64,000 nt of DNA from Fluviirhizobium alvei (GCF_030551875.1 NZ_JAUOZU010000009.1:175620-239619); one strand, 5' to 3'. Positions 10,125-19,260 are shown, counted from the stretch's first letter. Numbers and translations are program-made. The notes: a model not told the origin generated them from the sequence alone.

Positions 10125-11201
10125 TCAGCGCCCGACGCGGCGGCTGCCCGGATGCATCGTCTTGCCGAGAATGGCGTCGTCACGACCGATCACATGCAGC
10201 GAGGACCCGACGATCAGCGGATCGGGCTGTTCCACCGCACCGGTCTCGCCATCCTTCTCGTAGGGCAGGGCGTTGAGGAAATGCCGCATGCAGTTGACGC
10301 GGGCCCGCTTCTTGTCGTCGGATTTCACGATCGTCCAGGGCGAATCCGCCGTATCGGTAAAGAAGAACATCGCCTCCTTTGCCTCGGTATAGTCGTCCCA
10401 CTTGTTGAGCGATGCCTTGTCGATCGGCGACAGTTTCCATTGCTTGAGCGGATCGGTTTCGCGGGCCTGGAAGCGCCTGGCCTGCTCTTCCCTTGTCACG
10501 GAGAACCAGTACTTGAAGAGACGGATGCCGGACCGCACCATCATCCGTTCCAGATCAGGAGCAGACCGCATGAATTCGAGATAGTCGTTGGGTGAACAGA
10601 AGCCCATGACCCGTTCGACGCCGGCGCGATTATACCAGGAGCGGTCGAAGAACACGATCTCGCCTGCCGACGGCAGATGTTCGATGTAGCGCTGGAAATA
10701 CCACTGTGTCCGCTCGCGTTCCGACGGCTTCTCGAGAGCCACCACGCGGGCACCGCGCGGATTGAGATGTTCCATGAAGCGCTTGATCGTACCGCCCTTG
10801 CCGGCAGCATCGCGTCCTTCGAACAGGATGACGATCTTCTGGCCGGTTTCCTTGACCCAGTATTGCGCCTTGAGCAGTTCCACCTGCAGGCGGCTCATCT
10901 GATCCATGTAGATCTTGTTGGAGAGCCGGTTCTTGTAAGGGTATTCGCCAGTTTCGAATGTATGGCGAATGGCCTCGGGATTTTTGCGCAGCGATCTGAG
11001 ATCCATGATCCGCTGCTCGGCAAGCTCTTCGGTCGCCGCCTGTTCCACCGGAATGGGTTCCGACGGGACGGGTTCAACCATGGGCGCCGCAATCAAATCG
11101 CTGACCGGCGCGGTATCCGAAGTCTCAGTCGCACCAATGCTTGCTGCAACCGGCTGGTTTTCGTCATTGGAAATGGTCGTCGTATCGATCTTCTGGTCCA
11201 C
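10125..11201 (-). CDS. ppk2: Polyphosphate kinase 2
   Basis: A 358-residue protein of the PPK2 family, which transfers phosphate between polyphosphate and nucleotides. The catalytic core (about residues 105-330) shows the Walker A-type loop FEGRDAAGKGGTIKRF, the Walker B/lid segment FFDRSWYNRAGVERVMGF and the downstream WYFQRYIEHLP. The first 75 residues are a low-complexity acidic extension not needed for the core. Single-domain length fits class I PPK2. A GTG start at 11201 is preceded by GGAGG at good spacing. It is monocistronic, tail to tail with manC. Confidence 0.95.
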   Translation of the reverse strand: MDQKIDTTTISNDENQPVAASIGATETSDTAPVSDLIAAPMVEPVPSEPIPVEQAATEELAEQRIMDLRSLRKNPEAIRHTFETGEYPYKNRLSNKIYMDQMSRLQVELLKAQYWVKETGQKIVILFEGRDAAGKGGTIKRFMEHLNPRGARVVALEKPSERERTQWYFQRYIEHLPSAGEIVFFDRSWYNRAGVERVMGFCSPNDYLEFMRSAPDLERMMVRSGIRLFKYWFSVTREEQARRFQARETDPLKQWKLSPIDKASLNKWDDYTEAKEAMFFFTDTADSPWTIVKSDDKKRARVNCMRHFLNALPYEKDGETGAVEQPDPLIVGSSLHVIGRDDAILGKTMHPGSRRVGR

Positions 11202-11305
11202 GCTTGCCTCCGTTCCGTTACCCTGAAAGGAGGTTAGCGCGGAACGCCGCGTCCGCCTTGATCGACGTCAAGAACATCCGAAAATTCTAAACGAGGTCAG
11301 GCCTT

Positions 11306-12124
11306 TCAGCCCGCTGTTCCATTCCGCACATAGTCGCGCGGGGAACTGCCCAGCATGCGCCGGAACATGGTGGTGAAAGCGGCGATATTCTCGTAGCCGG
11401 CATCCATGGCGACGGTTGTGACAGCCTCTCCTGCGGTCAGGCGGGGCAGGGAGGCGAAGATGCAGGCCTGCTGGCGCCAGGTCACGAAACTCACGCCCGT
11501 CTCGCTGCGGAAGAGCCGGGTGAAGGTGCGGCGGCTCACACTCATGCGATCGGCCCATTCGTTTATTTCCGACCGTGCCGCCGGGGTCCGGAGAAAATCC
11601 CGACAGAGGGCGGCAAGACGCGCATCGCCCGGAAAGGGCAGCCCCAGCGGTCGGTCCGGCAGGTGAAGGATCTCGTCGAGCAGGAGTTGGCGGATGAGAT
11701 GCTTCCGACGATCGGTCGATGGTCTGGCGTCCTCGTCGACCAGTTCGGCAATCAGGCTCGAGGCAAGTGCGGTGACCTCCACCACTCTTGGCACCGGGGC
11801 GGCAAGCGCATCCGCCGCCACATAGATCGAGTGCATTTCAACCGGCCCCATCGTCTCGGAGGAATGTTCAAGCCCGGCTGGAATGATCAGCCCGTGGCCC
11901 GGCGGTATCATCCAGCGACCCTCGGCGGTGCTCACCACCACCACGCCGGCGCGCGCGCACCAGATCTGGATCCGGGAATGGCTGTGGAGCGGCACCCTGT
12001 GGCCACCGGCATAAAGGCGCCGCAGCGCCAGAACCGGGTCATTGGCACCTTCGATCAGCACGAGGCTGTGTTCATGGTCGGCTTGCGGCTGAATGTTGCC
12101 GCGTGTCAGGTCCACCGATCGCAT
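11306..12124 (-). CDS. AraC-family regulator with cupin sensor
   Basis: A 272-residue regulator: an N-terminal cupin-like domain (about residues 10-100, with HRVPLHSHSRIQIW) and a C-terminal AraC HTH domain (about 165-268, with MSVSRRTFTRLFRSETGVSF and AGYENIAAFTTMFRRMLG). It is divergent from the MFS exporter at 12233 across a 108-base gap and is a good candidate to control it. An ATG at 12124 is used; a GTG three codons upstream is also possible. The ligand is unknown. Confidence 0.88.
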   Translation of the reverse strand: MRSVDLTRGNIQPQADHEHSLVLIEGANDPVLALRRLYAGGHRVPLHSHSRIQIWCARAGVVVVSTAEGRWMIPPGHGLIIPAGLEHSSETMGPVEMHSIYVAADALAAPVPRVVEVTALASSLIAELVDEDARPSTDRRKHLIRQLLLDEILHLPDRPLGLPFPGDARLAALCRDFLRTPAARSEINEWADRMSVSRRTFTRLFRSETGVSFVTWRQQACIFASLPRLTAGEAVTTVAMDAGYENIAAFTTMFRRMLGSSPRDYVRNGTAG

Positions 12125-12232
12125 TTGGCCCACTCTCGAAAAAAGAAGACCAAATCACAAAAGCAGGCCAGCGGCAATCGGTGTAGGACAGCTAAAAACA
12201 CCGCCAATGCGCGGTGATGGAGAGGAAATGCC

Positions 12233-13429
12233 ATGGCCAACGTAGCCGCAGCGGATTTCAACCCGCATCGTACGACCTTTGCGATCATCGCAGCCGCCAG
12301 CTTCTGCCACATGCTCAATGACATCATGCAGTCGCTGCTGACGTCGCTCTATCCGCTGCTCAAGCAGAACTATGCGCTCGATTTCATGCAGATCGGACTG
12401 CTGACCTTCGCCTTCCAGGTCACGGCCTCGCTCCTGCAGCCAGCTGTCGGATATGTAACGGATCGCTGGCCGATGCCCTATTCGCTGCCGACCGCGATGC
12501 TCTCCACCTGCGCCGGCCTGATCACCCTTGCCTTCGCGCACAGTTACCCGGTTCTGGTCATCGGAGCGTGCCTGATCGGCATCGGCTCGGCCATCTTTCA
12601 TCCGGAAGCCTCGCGCGTTTCGCGTCTCGCCTCGGGCGGTCGGCATGGAATGGCGCAATCCTTCTTCCAGGTGGGCGGCAATACCGGCACGGCCATCGGT
12701 CCGTTGCTTGCGGCCTTCATCGTCATTCCGCGCGGGCAGGAAAGCCTGAGCTGGTTCTCGATGATCGCGCTCCTGGGCTTTGCCGTCCTGTCCTGGGTCA
12801 GCCTCTGGTACAGCCGTCATCGCCGCAGCAATGCCGGGCGCGCACCGGCCAGCCGGACCCTGCCATTCTCGCGCAACAAGGTGCTTGCGACCCTCATCGT
12901 GCTCGTGATCCTGACGGCGACCAAGAACGCCTATATTGCCAGCCTGTCGAGCTATTTTACCTTCTACTCGATGGACAAATTCGGCATCGACCTGCAGCAT
13001 GCCCAGGTTCTCCTGTTCCTGTTTCTTGGTGCCTCGGCTGCCGGCGTCGTGCTCGGTGGACCGATCGGGGACCGCTTCGGCTCGATCGTCGTCATCTGGC
13101 TTTCGATCCTCGGCGTCATCCCGTTCGCGCTCCTGCTCCCCTATGCCAACCTGTTCTGGACATCGGTCCTGGTGGTGGTCATCGGCTTTGTCTTTTCTTC
13201 GGCTTTTTCGGCAATCGTCGTCTTCGCGCAGGAACTGGCGCCCGGCCGTGTTGGGCTGATTGCCGGTCTCTTCTTTGGCTTCGCCTTCGGCTTCGGCGGG
13301 ATCGGAGCTGCGGTTCTCGGCGTCTTTGCCGATCGCGAGGGCATCGAGTTCGTCTACAAGGTCTGCTCCTACATGCCGTTGCTCGGGCTTCTCACCATCT
13401 TCCTGCCAAGAATTCCCCGCCACGGTTGA
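12233..13429 (+). CDS. MFS exporter, fosmidomycin-resistance (Fsr) type
   Basis: A 398-residue, 12-segment major facilitator protein. The opening (HMLNDIMQSLLTSLYPLLK), the motif YVTDRWPMPYSL and HPEASRVSRLASGGRHGMAQSFFQVGGNTG are characteristic of the Fsr subgroup, which effluxes fosmidomycin and related small molecules in E. coli; the native substrate here is unknown. An AGAGGAAA site precedes the ATG. It is divergent from the cupin-AraC regulator at 12124, its probable controller, and is followed by an intrinsic terminator. Confidence 0.9.
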   Translation: MANVAAADFNPHRTTFAIIAAASFCHMLNDIMQSLLTSLYPLLKQNYALDFMQIGLLTFAFQVTASLLQPAVGYVTDRWPMPYSLPTAMLSTCAGLITLAFAHSYPVLVIGACLIGIGSAIFHPEASRVSRLASGGRHGMAQSFFQVGGNTGTAIGPLLAAFIVIPRGQESLSWFSMIALLGFAVLSWVSLWYSRHRRSNAGRAPASRTLPFSRNKVLATLIVLVILTATKNAYIASLSSYFTFYSMDKFGIDLQHAQVLLFLFLGASAAGVVLGGPIGDRFGSIVVIWLSILGVIPFALLLPYANLFWTSVLVVVIGFVFSSAFSAIVVFAQELAPGRVGLIAGLFFGFAFGFGGIGAAVLGVFADREGIEFVYKVCSYMPLLGLLTIFLPRIPRHG

Positions 13430-13443
13430 TACCGTTGCGATTT

Positions 13444-13477
13444 GCCCGGGCTGGCCTCTGTCGGTCCGGGCTTTTTT
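13444..13477 (+). terminator. Intrinsic terminator after the MFS gene
   Basis: Short GC stem GCCCGG / CCGGGC with a 16-base loop followed by six T residues, 14 bases beyond the MFS stop codon. Confidence 0.75.
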
Positions 13478-13511
13478 CTTGTGGGGATCCGAAAAAAAAC
13501 GTTCGGAGCCA

Positions 13512-13536
13512 GGAACAAAACAGTCTGATCTGCGTT
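13512..13536 (+). promoter_or_regulatory. EcfG-type promoter of the AI-2E/kinase operon
   Basis: GGAAC (13512-13516), a 16-base spacer and CGTT (13533-13536): an exact match to the alphaproteobacterial EcfG consensus. It lies 64 bases before the GTG start of the membrane protein gene and directly follows the MFS terminator, so the operon 13600-18342 is predicted to be part of the general stress regulon. Confidence 0.85.
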
Positions 13537-13599
13537 TCAGATCCCAGCAGCCTAGATCCGGCTGGGGCGCCTCGGCCATTGGCCAATCAGGGATGCGAC

Positions 13600-15354
13600 G
13601 TGGAACGCTATCGCTACAACGATCTTCCGACGAGCCAAAGGCTCGCCTATGTGCTGTTCTGCCTGTTGGCGATCGGCGCCATCCTCTATGTCGGCCAGTC
13701 TGTCCTCATTCCCATCGCCGTGGCCGCCTATCTTGGCATGCTGCTCTCGATCCCGGTCTTCCGGCTTCAGACTTACGGCGTGCCCAAACGGCTCGCGATC
13801 CCCGTCGTCGTTACTTTGGCGGCGGTCGTCTTGTCGGGCGCGGTTCTGGCCTTTCTGGCCGGCGCCAACAGTCTTGCGAGCGATCTGCCGATCTATGAAC
13901 AGAAGATCCGCGCCAAGTTTCAGGCTTTGAAGGATGGGCTCGATCCGTCAGGTCCGGTCTATCGGCTGTCGGAACTGGTCGCGAAGGCGGGTTCGGATGC
14001 CGCCAGTCGCGGTGGGTCGGAAAAGGAAGCCTTCTTCGGTAGCGGTCTGCTCGATGCCATGTTGGCGATCGTACCGACCATGGCTCATCTCATCGCCCAG
14101 TTCGGCATTGTGATGCTGCTGGTGCTGTTCTTCCTTTCCTACCGGGAAGACCTGCGCAATCGCCTTATTTCGGTTCTGTCGCCTCTCGAGATCGGACGTG
14201 CGACAGCCGCGATCGCCGAAGCCATGCAGCGTCTGGTCCGGCTCTTTGCCACCCAGGTCGTCATCAATCTCTCAGCGGGTGCGGCCATCGGCCTCGGTCT
14301 TTATGTGATGGGCATTCCGCAGGCGGCATTCTGGGGCGTGCTGACAGCGATTCTTCGCTTCATGCCCTATCTTGGCTCGATCCTCGCGGCAGTCTTTCCG
14401 GTGCTCGTGGCCGCCGCAATGGGTGACGGATGGATGCTGGCCCTTGGCGTTCTCGCCATGATCCTGGCGATCGAAATGCTGTTTGGCCACATGATCGAAC
14501 CTTTGTTCTTCGGATCGATGACAGGCCTGTCACCGCTTGCGATCGTGATCGCGGCAATCTTCTGGACGTCGATGTGGGGGGCGGTCGGGCTGGTACTGGC
14601 CGTTCCGCTGACGATCGCCTTTTCGATTCTGGGTCGCTACATTCCCGGCTTTGAATTTGCTGAGAAACTGCTCGGCCAATCACGCCCGCTGGGACCGGAT
14701 CTCAGGCTCTACCAGCGTTTGCTCGCCGAGGATTTTCTTGAAGCCTCCCTGATCGTCGAGGGCGAAGTTGAGCGGCTTGGCGCCGAGACGTTTCTGGAAG
14801 AGGTTGCGGCACCGGCACTGGCCCGTTGCTGCGAGACCTGGCGCGAGGGCGGGCTGGATCGCGCGCAACTCGAAAACATCCTGATGCATTTCCATGGTCT
14901 TTGTCAGGCGGTTTTCGGTTCGGCCAAACCCGATGGAGCGGTGTTGCTTCTTCATTCGGGGCAACCGGAAGACCGCGCCGCATCGATCATCCTTTCTGCC
15001 CTTCTGTCTGCTTCCGGAATTAGCCATGCACTGACCTCTATCGGCTACGGCGGATCGTTACAGACGGTGGAAGACGTGGTCGAGGCGCACGTTCTTTGCC
15101 TCTGTTTCATGAACGCTCCGTCGGCGGCCAAATCCGCCTATTTTGCTCGCCGCCTGGCTAGCGTGCCGAAGCAGGTTGACCGGCTCTCCATGGCATTGGA
15201 GACTGGCCACAACGAGGCTGGTGTTCTGACTGCCGAGAATGCCTGCCGGCGGATCAAGGCCCGACTTGCAATTCTTGCCGAAGTGGAACCGGCCGGCGAT
15301 GCCGGAGCGCTATCGCTTGTCGCAAGCAACAAGAAGAATGGAGAGAGTGCCTGA
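13600..15354 (+). CDS. AI-2E family membrane protein with C-terminal extension
   Basis: A 584-residue protein. Residues about 15-350 form the AI-2E transporter (PerM/TqsA) domain with eight predicted membrane segments, including the conserved FWGVLTAILRFMPYLGSILAA. The last 230 residues are soluble and not part of the family core; I do not recognise them. The frame is open far upstream, but AGGGA lies 7 bases before a GTG at 13600, and the domain begins right after it, so that start is chosen (TTG at 13579 is possible). It heads an operon with two histidine kinases and a response regulator under an EcfG-type promoter. Substrate unknown; the annotation name does not imply AI-2 transport. Confidence 0.85.
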   Translation: MERYRYNDLPTSQRLAYVLFCLLAIGAILYVGQSVLIPIAVAAYLGMLLSIPVFRLQTYGVPKRLAIPVVVTLAAVVLSGAVLAFLAGANSLASDLPIYEQKIRAKFQALKDGLDPSGPVYRLSELVAKAGSDAASRGGSEKEAFFGSGLLDAMLAIVPTMAHLIAQFGIVMLLVLFFLSYREDLRNRLISVLSPLEIGRATAAIAEAMQRLVRLFATQVVINLSAGAAIGLGLYVMGIPQAAFWGVLTAILRFMPYLGSILAAVFPVLVAAAMGDGWMLALGVLAMILAIEMLFGHMIEPLFFGSMTGLSPLAIVIAAIFWTSMWGAVGLVLAVPLTIAFSILGRYIPGFEFAEKLLGQSRPLGPDLRLYQRLLAEDFLEASLIVEGEVERLGAETFLEEVAAPALARCCETWREGGLDRAQLENILMHFHGLCQAVFGSAKPDGAVLLLHSGQPEDRAASIILSALLSASGISHALTSIGYGGSLQTVEDVVEAHVLCLCFMNAPSAAKSAYFARRLASVPKQVDRLSMALETGHNEAGVLTAENACRRIKARLAILAEVEPAGDAGALSLVASNKKNGESA

Positions 15355-15356
15355 CC

Positions 15357-16865
15357 ATGCTGAATTCGAGCCGGCGCACATTCGTGCGCAGCACTGTGAC
15401 TGCTCTCGTCCTGGGATCGACCTTTCTTTTGGCAATGACAAGCGCCAACCTTTATCTCGTCTTCAAGAGCCAGGAGGTGGCGAACCATGCCATTCTGGCG
15501 CGTGATGTACGCCGTGCCGCCGCCGATCTTCTCGATGCCGTGCAGGCGGCCGAAAGCGGCCAGCGCGGCTATGTCATCACAAGGGATCCTCAATTCCTGA
15601 CACCTTACAGGGAATCGATCGGCCGCATGCCGGGCCGGCTGCAGACACTCGAAGATGCAATCAAGGCCGCGGCTGACGTGCTTCCCGAGGTCAAGATGGA
15701 CCGCGTCCATCTTCTTATCGAGAAGAAGGTCGCCGAACTTGATCGGACGATCGATTGGGTCGAAGCCGGAAATCTGTCCGAGGCGATCAAGGTCATCAAT
15801 GATGCAAGCGGCTTGCGTCTGATGAACGAGATCCGGACCGATCTCGAATTTTCCATCCGTATGGCGGACGATCGCACCCAGGAAAATCTCGACTGGCAGA
15901 CATCCCTGGCAGACATCCTGAAATTCGTCACCGCCGTGGGCTTCGCGACGCTGGTTGCGCTGATCGGCGCATCCGCTCATATCATCAGTCGCTTTGTCCG
16001 CGAGATGTTCAATGCCTGGCAGGTTGCAGATCAGGTCAATCAGTCGCTCGAGATCCGCGTGCGGGAACGGACCCAGGATCTCATGGCTGCCAATGAAGAG
16101 ATCCGCAGTTTCGCCCATATTGTCACCCACGACCTCCGGGCGCCGCTCGTCAATATCATGGGGTTCACTTCCGAAATGGCGAAGGATTCCGACTTTCTCG
16201 CCGACAAGGTCGAGCAGTTCGAAGGCACCGATGAGGAGAAACAGCGGGTTCGTGAAATCCTGACCGAGGATCTGCCGGAATCGATCGGGTTCATTCGCGC
16301 CTCGAGCACCAAGATGGATGGACTGATCAATGCCATCCTGAGAATCTCTCGTGATGGCCAACGGTTGCTGAAGATGGAAACAATCGACCTCGGCGCGCTG
16401 ATCGAGCGCTCGGTCGAAACGGTCCGGCATCAGATCGATGCTGCCGATGGCGAAATCTCCGTGGATAGCGGCAATCTGAAGATCACCAGCGACCGGATGT
16501 CGCTCGAGCAGGTGCTCGGCAACCTTTTGGACAATGCGGTCAAGTATCGCGACAAGACGCGACCACTGCGGATCAACGTTCGCGCGCGTGCCGTGTCATT
16601 CTCCCATGTGGAGATTTCGGTCTCTGACAATGGGCGTGGCATCGCCCCGAAAGATCATGAGCGGGTCTTCGAACTGTTCCGTCGCTCCGGCAAGCAGAAC
16701 GAACCCGGGGAAGGGATCGGGCTTGCTCATCTCAGAACCCTGGTGCGTAATCTTGGCGGCAATGTGCGGCTTGAATCAGCGCTGGGACAAGGTGCAACTT
16801 TCGTGATACGCCTTCCTAAAAAGGGGCAGGCTAATCAACACCATATGGAAAGCAGGCAGGTATGA
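15357..16865 (+). CDS. CHASE3-domain sensor histidine kinase
   Basis: A 502-residue membrane kinase. Membrane segments near residues 12-35 and 183-207 bracket a periplasmic CHASE3 domain with the signature AESGQRGYVITRDPQFLTPY. A HisKA domain follows with the phospho-acceptor His in VTHDLRAPLVNIMGF (about 259), then a HATPase domain with the N box LDNAVKYRDK and G boxes DNGRGIAPKD and GEGIGLAHL. It starts 2 bases after the membrane protein stop and overlaps the next gene (ATGA). The combination with a single-domain receiver next door resembles phytochrome/Rcp-type pairs. The stimulus is unknown. Confidence 0.93.
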   Translation: MLNSSRRTFVRSTVTALVLGSTFLLAMTSANLYLVFKSQEVANHAILARDVRRAAADLLDAVQAAESGQRGYVITRDPQFLTPYRESIGRMPGRLQTLEDAIKAAADVLPEVKMDRVHLLIEKKVAELDRTIDWVEAGNLSEAIKVINDASGLRLMNEIRTDLEFSIRMADDRTQENLDWQTSLADILKFVTAVGFATLVALIGASAHIISRFVREMFNAWQVADQVNQSLEIRVRERTQDLMAANEEIRSFAHIVTHDLRAPLVNIMGFTSEMAKDSDFLADKVEQFEGTDEEKQRVREILTEDLPESIGFIRASSTKMDGLINAILRISRDGQRLLKMETIDLGALIERSVETVRHQIDAADGEISVDSGNLKITSDRMSLEQVLGNLLDNAVKYRDKTRPLRINVRARAVSFSHVEISVSDNGRGIAPKDHERVFELFRRSGKQNEPGEGIGLAHLRTLVRNLGGNVRLESALGQGATFVIRLPKKGQANQHHMESRQV

Positions 16866-17302
16866 AGGCCAACCAGAAGCAGGTGACCATCGTCATGGTC
16901 GAAGATGACGAAGGCCATGCGCGCCTCATCGAAAAGAACATTCGTCGTGCGGGCGTTTCCAACGAAATCATGGCGTTCGACAATGGAACCGATGCGCTTA
17001 GCTATATTTTCGGTCGTGCCGAAGAACGGGAGGAGGGGGCGAACGAACGTTATCTCCTGATCCTTCTCGACCTCAATCTGCCGGACATGTCAGGAATTTC
17101 GATCCTCGAACAGCTCAAGTCCGATCCGGCCACCAGACGCCAGCCCGTGATCATCCTGACCACCACCGACGATGAGCGCGAGATCCAGAAATGTTATGAT
17201 CTCGGTGCGAATGTCTATATCACCAAGCCGGTCGATTATGACGGATTCGCCTCGGCAATCCGGCAACTGGGCCTCTTCTTTGCTGTCATGCAGATTCCGT
17301 AA
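16862..17302 (+). CDS. Single-domain response regulator (Rcp-like)
   Basis: A 146-residue stand-alone receiver. Acidic pocket VEDDEGHARL (residues about 12-21), phospho-acceptor Asp in LLILLDLNLPDMSG (about 65), Thr in ILTTTDDERE and the conserved Lys in YITKPVDYDGF are all present. There is no output domain, so it probably relays phosphate. It overlaps the CHASE3 kinase gene by 4 bases and is its likely partner. Confidence 0.93.
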   Translation: MKANQKQVTIVMVEDDEGHARLIEKNIRRAGVSNEIMAFDNGTDALSYIFGRAEEREEGANERYLLILLDLNLPDMSGISILEQLKSDPATRRQPVIILTTTDDEREIQKCYDLGANVYITKPVDYDGFASAIRQLGLFFAVMQIP

Positions 17303-17313
17303 GGCCGGCGCGC

Positions 17314-18342
17314 ATGGCCAGAACATTGCTCTATATCGATGACGATGCCGCTCTTGCTGTTCTCGCTGCGCGCAAACTCAAGGCTTCCGATTTCATCATT
17401 ACCCATGCGGCGGATCCGGAGGAGGCGATTAGTCTTCTCAAGGCCGGCACATTCGACGCGATCACGCTTGATCACTATATGGATGGTGTGACCGGGCTCG
17501 ATTTCCTGTCGCAAGCGCGAGATATGGAATTGCCGCCGGTGGTCTATGTTACCGGCTCAGACGATGCGAGTATTGCGGTTGAGGCTTTGAAAAATGGTGC
17601 GACCGACTATTTCATCAAGTCGACGGGCGATGAGTTCTGGCCGCTTCTTGCCAATGTCGTGGAACAGGCCATTGAAAGCGCGGCTCTCAAGCGGGCGAAG
17701 GCGCAGGCGGATCGCGAAATCGTGCTCGCCAAGGAGCGGGCCGAAATCCTTCTGGCCGAAGTCAATCACCGCGTCGCCAACAGTCTTGCCCTGGTTGCCT
17801 CCCTCATCCGCCTACAGATTTCGTCAGAACCGGATCAGGCCGTGAAGGCGGCCCTGATGGAAACCCAGGCCCGTATCAATGCGGTCGCCGGGATGCATCG
17901 AAGCCTTTACACCTCCGATGACGTCCGCGTCGTCGACCTCGACATCTATCTCGAGCGGCTGGTCAACGAATTGCGCGGTTCGATGGGCGAAAGCGAGAGC
18001 GACCGGCCGATCGATATCGAACTCGATGCGGTCCAACTCCCCTCGGACAGGGCGGTCTCGGCCGGCATGATCGTTACCGAACTGATCACCAATGCCATCA
18101 AATATGCCTACCCCGATGGCAGCCATGGCCGCATCGCCATCGGTCTGAAAGTCGTCGATGCCGAAAACGCGCTTATCGTGGTCGAGGATGATGGCGCGGG
18201 TATGCCGGAAGACGGCAAGCCGAAGGGAACCGGGCTTGGCACCCGGATCACGCGTTCCATGGCTGCGACGATCGGCAACGGTATCGACTATATTCGCAAG
18301 GAGCGTGGAACCAGGGTCGAGGTTCACCTGACCCTGGTCTGA
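17314..18342 (+). CDS. REC-HisKA_2 (HWE/HisKA_2-type) histidine kinase
   Basis: A 342-residue soluble protein: N-terminal receiver (about 1-125, phospho-acceptor in AITLDHYMDGVTG) and C-terminal HisKA_2 kinase with the acceptor His in AEVNHRVANSLALVASL (about 152) and an ATP-binding N box VTELITNAIKYAYP. Kinases of this class commonly feed PhyR in the general stress response. It lies 11 bases after the single-domain regulator in the EcfG-promoter operon and ends 2 bases from the convergent ecfG gene. It may receive phosphate through its own receiver from the CHASE3 kinase relay, which would connect that operon to PhyR; this link is inferred. Confidence 0.92.
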   Translation: MARTLLYIDDDAALAVLAARKLKASDFIITHAADPEEAISLLKAGTFDAITLDHYMDGVTGLDFLSQARDMELPPVVYVTGSDDASIAVEALKNGATDYFIKSTGDEFWPLLANVVEQAIESAALKRAKAQADREIVLAKERAEILLAEVNHRVANSLALVASLIRLQISSEPDQAVKAALMETQARINAVAGMHRSLYTSDDVRVVDLDIYLERLVNELRGSMGESESDRPIDIELDAVQLPSDRAVSAGMIVTELITNAIKYAYPDGSHGRIAIGLKVVDAENALIVVEDDGAGMPEDGKPKGTGLGTRITRSMAATIGNGIDYIRKERGTRVEVHLTLV

Positions 18343-18344
18343 TA

Positions 18345-18920
18345 TCAGGCGACTGGAAACGAGCGCCGTGTCACCGCGGCAATCGTGCCGCTCGGGGCAA
18401 AATCCCCCTCATCCTCGACGCCGAGAAGTTCAGCCAGCCGTTGGCGAGCGCGGTTGACGCGGCTCTTGATCGTGCCGATCGCGCAGCCGCAGATCTCGGC
18501 CGCTTCCTCATAGGAAAATCCAGAGGCACCCACCAGAATGATCGCTTCGCGCTGGTCCGCCGGCAACTGGTCGAGCGCGTTCTTGAGATCTTTCAGATCA
18601 GCAACACCATCCTGCTCGGGTATGACTGCGGCCTGCCCTGTGAAGAAGCCGTCAGAATCCTGCACCTCGCGTCCGGCCTTGCGCATCTGGGAGAAAAACT
18701 CGTTGCGCAGGATGGTAAAGAGCCAGGCCTTTATGTTGCTGCCCGGATCGAATGAGCCCTTTGCAGCCCATGCCTTGAGAACGCAATCCTGAACCAGATC
18801 GTCGGCGCGATCGGCTCTGCCTGTCAAGCTCACGGCAAAGGCTCTGAGGTTGGGGAGGCAGGCGATCATCGCGCGCTTGAAATCGAACGGCGTGTCGGTC
18901 GTCGTCACCGGCGCGTTCAT
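18345..18920 (-). CDS. ecfG: General stress ECF sigma factor EcfG
   Basis: A 191-residue ECF sigma factor. Region 2 (about residues 12-80, with LVQDCVLKAW and NIKAWLFTILRNEFFS) and region 4 (about 115-170, with LPADQREAIILVGASGFSYEEAAEICGC) are intact. It is placed as EcfG because it is coupled to nepR (4-base overlap), lies near phyR, and the locus is studded with GGAAC-N16/17-CGTT promoters. It directs the general stress regulon when PhyR sequesters NepR. Its own operon has such a promoter upstream of nepR, giving autoregulation. Confidence 0.95.
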   Translation of the reverse strand: MNAPVTTTDTPFDFKRAMIACLPNLRAFAVSLTGRADRADDLVQDCVLKAWAAKGSFDPGSNIKAWLFTILRNEFFSQMRKAGREVQDSDGFFTGQAAVIPEQDGVADLKDLKNALDQLPADQREAIILVGASGFSYEEAAEICGCAIGTIKSRVNRARQRLAELLGVEDEGDFAPSGTIAAVTRRSFPVA

Positions 18921-19108
18921 TCGGCACCTTTTCCAGTAGCAGCCGCCTTGGCCTCGGCTGCATCGAGCTTCTCGAGCAGATCGAGGAAGGCTTCAGGAAT
19001 TTGCTGATCCTCGATCGATGCATAATAGGCTTTGAGCAAATCGGGTATCTGTCGGCTTTGGGCTGTCGATTGAGCCTCTGCTTGAGATGAGTTCTTTTCC
19101 TTTGCCAT
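18917..19108 (-). CDS. nepR: Anti-sigma factor NepR
   Basis: A 63-residue protein with the NepR core LLKAYYASIEDQQIPEAFLDLL (split by one loop), which binds EcfG and, under stress, phosphorylated PhyR. The frame stays open to 19138, but the ATG at 19108 has GGAG 8 bases upstream and matches family length. It is co-transcribed with ecfG (ATGA overlap) from the EcfG-type promoter at 19156-19180. Confidence 0.93.
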   Translation of the reverse strand: MAKEKNSSQAEAQSTAQSRQIPDLLKAYYASIEDQQIPEAFLDLLEKLDAAEAKAAATGKGAE

Positions 19109-19155
19109 CCGGCGCTCCGCTTCCCTGACTTCATACATGCAAGTGGTCGATCATC

Positions 19156-19180
19156 AACGCATGACGACGCCCATAGTTCC
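19156..19180 (-). promoter_or_regulatory. EcfG-type promoter of nepR-ecfG
   Basis: On the minus strand GGAAC (19180-19176), 16-base spacer, CGTT (19159-19156), 47 bases before the nepR ATG. An exact consensus match, implying autoregulation of the sigma operon. It is divergent from the EcfG promoter at 19235. Confidence 0.9.
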
Positions 19181-19234
19181 ATCCAAATGAAGAAAAAAAT
19201 CTTTCGCGAAAATGCGAGAAAAACCCGTCGTTCT

Positions 19235-19260
19235 GGAACCATATCCCAAAACAATGCGTT
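19235..19260 (+). promoter_or_regulatory. EcfG-type promoter of the DUF1328 gene
   Basis: GGAAC (19235-19239), 17-base spacer, CGTT (19257-19260), 35 bases before the ATG of the small membrane protein at 19296. Confidence 0.88.

Noticed and set aside
12155..13579. Long minus-strand open frame opposite the MFS and early AI-2E-family genes
   Set aside because: It is antisense to clear coding sequence, with a polar, low-complexity product rich in Asp, Glu and Arg, typical of antisense frames in high-GC DNA.
12568..13599. Upstream extension of the AI-2E-family frame
   Set aside because: It overlaps the MFS gene and terminator, has no membrane-protein character, and a GTG with a good ribosome binding site lies at 13600 behind an EcfG promoter.
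15138..16430. Minus-strand 430-codon frame opposite the CHASE3 kinase
   Set aside because: It is antisense to a protein with intact kinase motifs; no promoter, ribosome binding site or family match.
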